DNA of 64,000 nt from Ursus arctos (lineage: Eukaryota > Chordata > Mammalia > Carnivora > Ursidae). Numbering within the stretch: the first letter of the stretch is position 1; each line of letters opens with the position of its first letter. Shown here in pieces: positions 63,584 to 64,000 of this stretch. A model generated the notes under the pieces. It ran no database searches, was not told the DNA's origin, and saw only the letters and a program-made list of their open reading frames with translations. A program made the position numbers and the translations under genes. The stretch lies in assembly GCF_023065955.2 (NCBI RefSeq), contig NW_026622986.1, positions 20,733,848 to 20,797,847 of the forward strand, written 5' to 3'.

Positions 63584-63848
63584 AGATATTATAAAGCCAT
63601 AAAAAAGTATAAAATCTTTCTATTTGCAAGGACATGGATCAACCTTGAGGGCATTATGCTAAGTGAAATAAATCAGACAGAGAGAGACAAATACCATTTG
63701 ATCTCACTTATATGTGAAATCGATAAAGCAAAACAAATGAACAAATAAAACTCTTAGATACAGAGAATAGATTTGTGGTTGCCAGAAGTAAAGGAGAGAG
63801 AGGGTGTTGGGGAGAGATGGGTGAGGGGATCAAGAGGTACAAACTTCA

Positions 63849-64000
63849 GGAGCACCTGAGTGGCTCAGTCAGTTAAGTGTCAGGTCACAATCTCAGGGTC
63901 TTGGGATCGAGCCCTGGGTCGGCTCCCCACTCAGCAGGGAGTCTGCTTGCCCCTTTCCCTCCCGCCATTTGTTCTTTCTCTCCCTCTCAAATAAATATAT
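63849..64000 (+). mobile_element. CAN-SINE, cut by the window edge
   Basis: ggagcacctgagtggctcag head and ctctccctctcaaataaata tail. It lacks the usual gtctgccttcggctc block, so it carries a short internal deletion. Confidence 0.9.

Larger units (their letters stand above)
61441..63845 (+). mobile_element. L1 ORF2 (from reverse transcriptase on) and 3' UTR, dead copy
   Basis: The plus strand encodes the reverse-transcriptase motif FADDMIL at about 61745-61765 (tttgcagatgacatgatttt). Later ORF2 text follows (gcttctgcatagcaaaggaa, atcccacttctgggtattta-like) and the 3' UTR (gattcgtggttgccagaagt-like). Stops in all frames. A SINE interrupts it at 62121. Confidence 0.88.
58911..64000. other. MRC1 intron upstream of the first exon in the window
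   Basis: No CTLD exon was found here. About 58911-60640 is AT-rich unassigned sequence. From about 60640 to the window edge it is L1 and CAN-SINE sequence. The preceding exon, carrying the first half of CTLD2, must lie beyond 64000. Confidence 0.8.

Overview
The window is vertebrate nuclear DNA from a caniform carnivore. It carries about seventeen CAN-SINE (tRNA-Lys-derived) copies with the typical head, pyrimidine tract and (TAAA)n tail. Several belong to a subtype I associate with bears and the giant panda (head reading gcacagcggttaagcgtct), so an ursid is the best guess; that placement is inference. There is no bacterial or viral gene cluster. The only gene I can support is the 3' two thirds of MRC1 (macrophage mannose receptor, CD206), on the minus strand. 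Layout: positions 1 to about 8780 are repeat-rich sequence downstream of MRC1, with no gene seen. Positions about 8785-9479 are the probable 3' UTR. From 9480 to 58910 lie 23 coding exons separated by 22 introns, all with GT donors and AG acceptors and all phase-compatible. Positions 58911-64000 are intron leading to upstream exons outside the window, filled largely by L1 and CAN-SINE sequence. Spliced together, the exons give one open reading frame of 1038 complete codons plus part of one more, ending in TAG. This covers the C-terminal half of C-type lectin-like domain (CTLD) 2, all of CTLD3 to CTLD8, the membrane segment and the cytoplasmic tail. By comparison with the human protein of 1456 residues, about 418 N-terminal residues (signal peptide, cysteine-rich domain, FNII domain, CTLD1 and the start of CTLD2) lie beyond position 64000. 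The calcium and sugar ligands of CTLD4 (EPN, E, ND) and the endocytic FENTLYF motif of the tail are intact, so the gene looks functional. The rest of the window is transposable-element history: CAN-SINEs with clear target-site duplications, L1 fragments of several ages in both orientations, MIR and L2 relics, hAT-type relics, LTR-like elements and microsatellites. I found no previously undescribed system. The items most worth a second look are a tail-only retroposon insertion, an inverted SINE pair in one intron, two identical-size in-frame linker exons, and unusual residues at the end of CTLD2.
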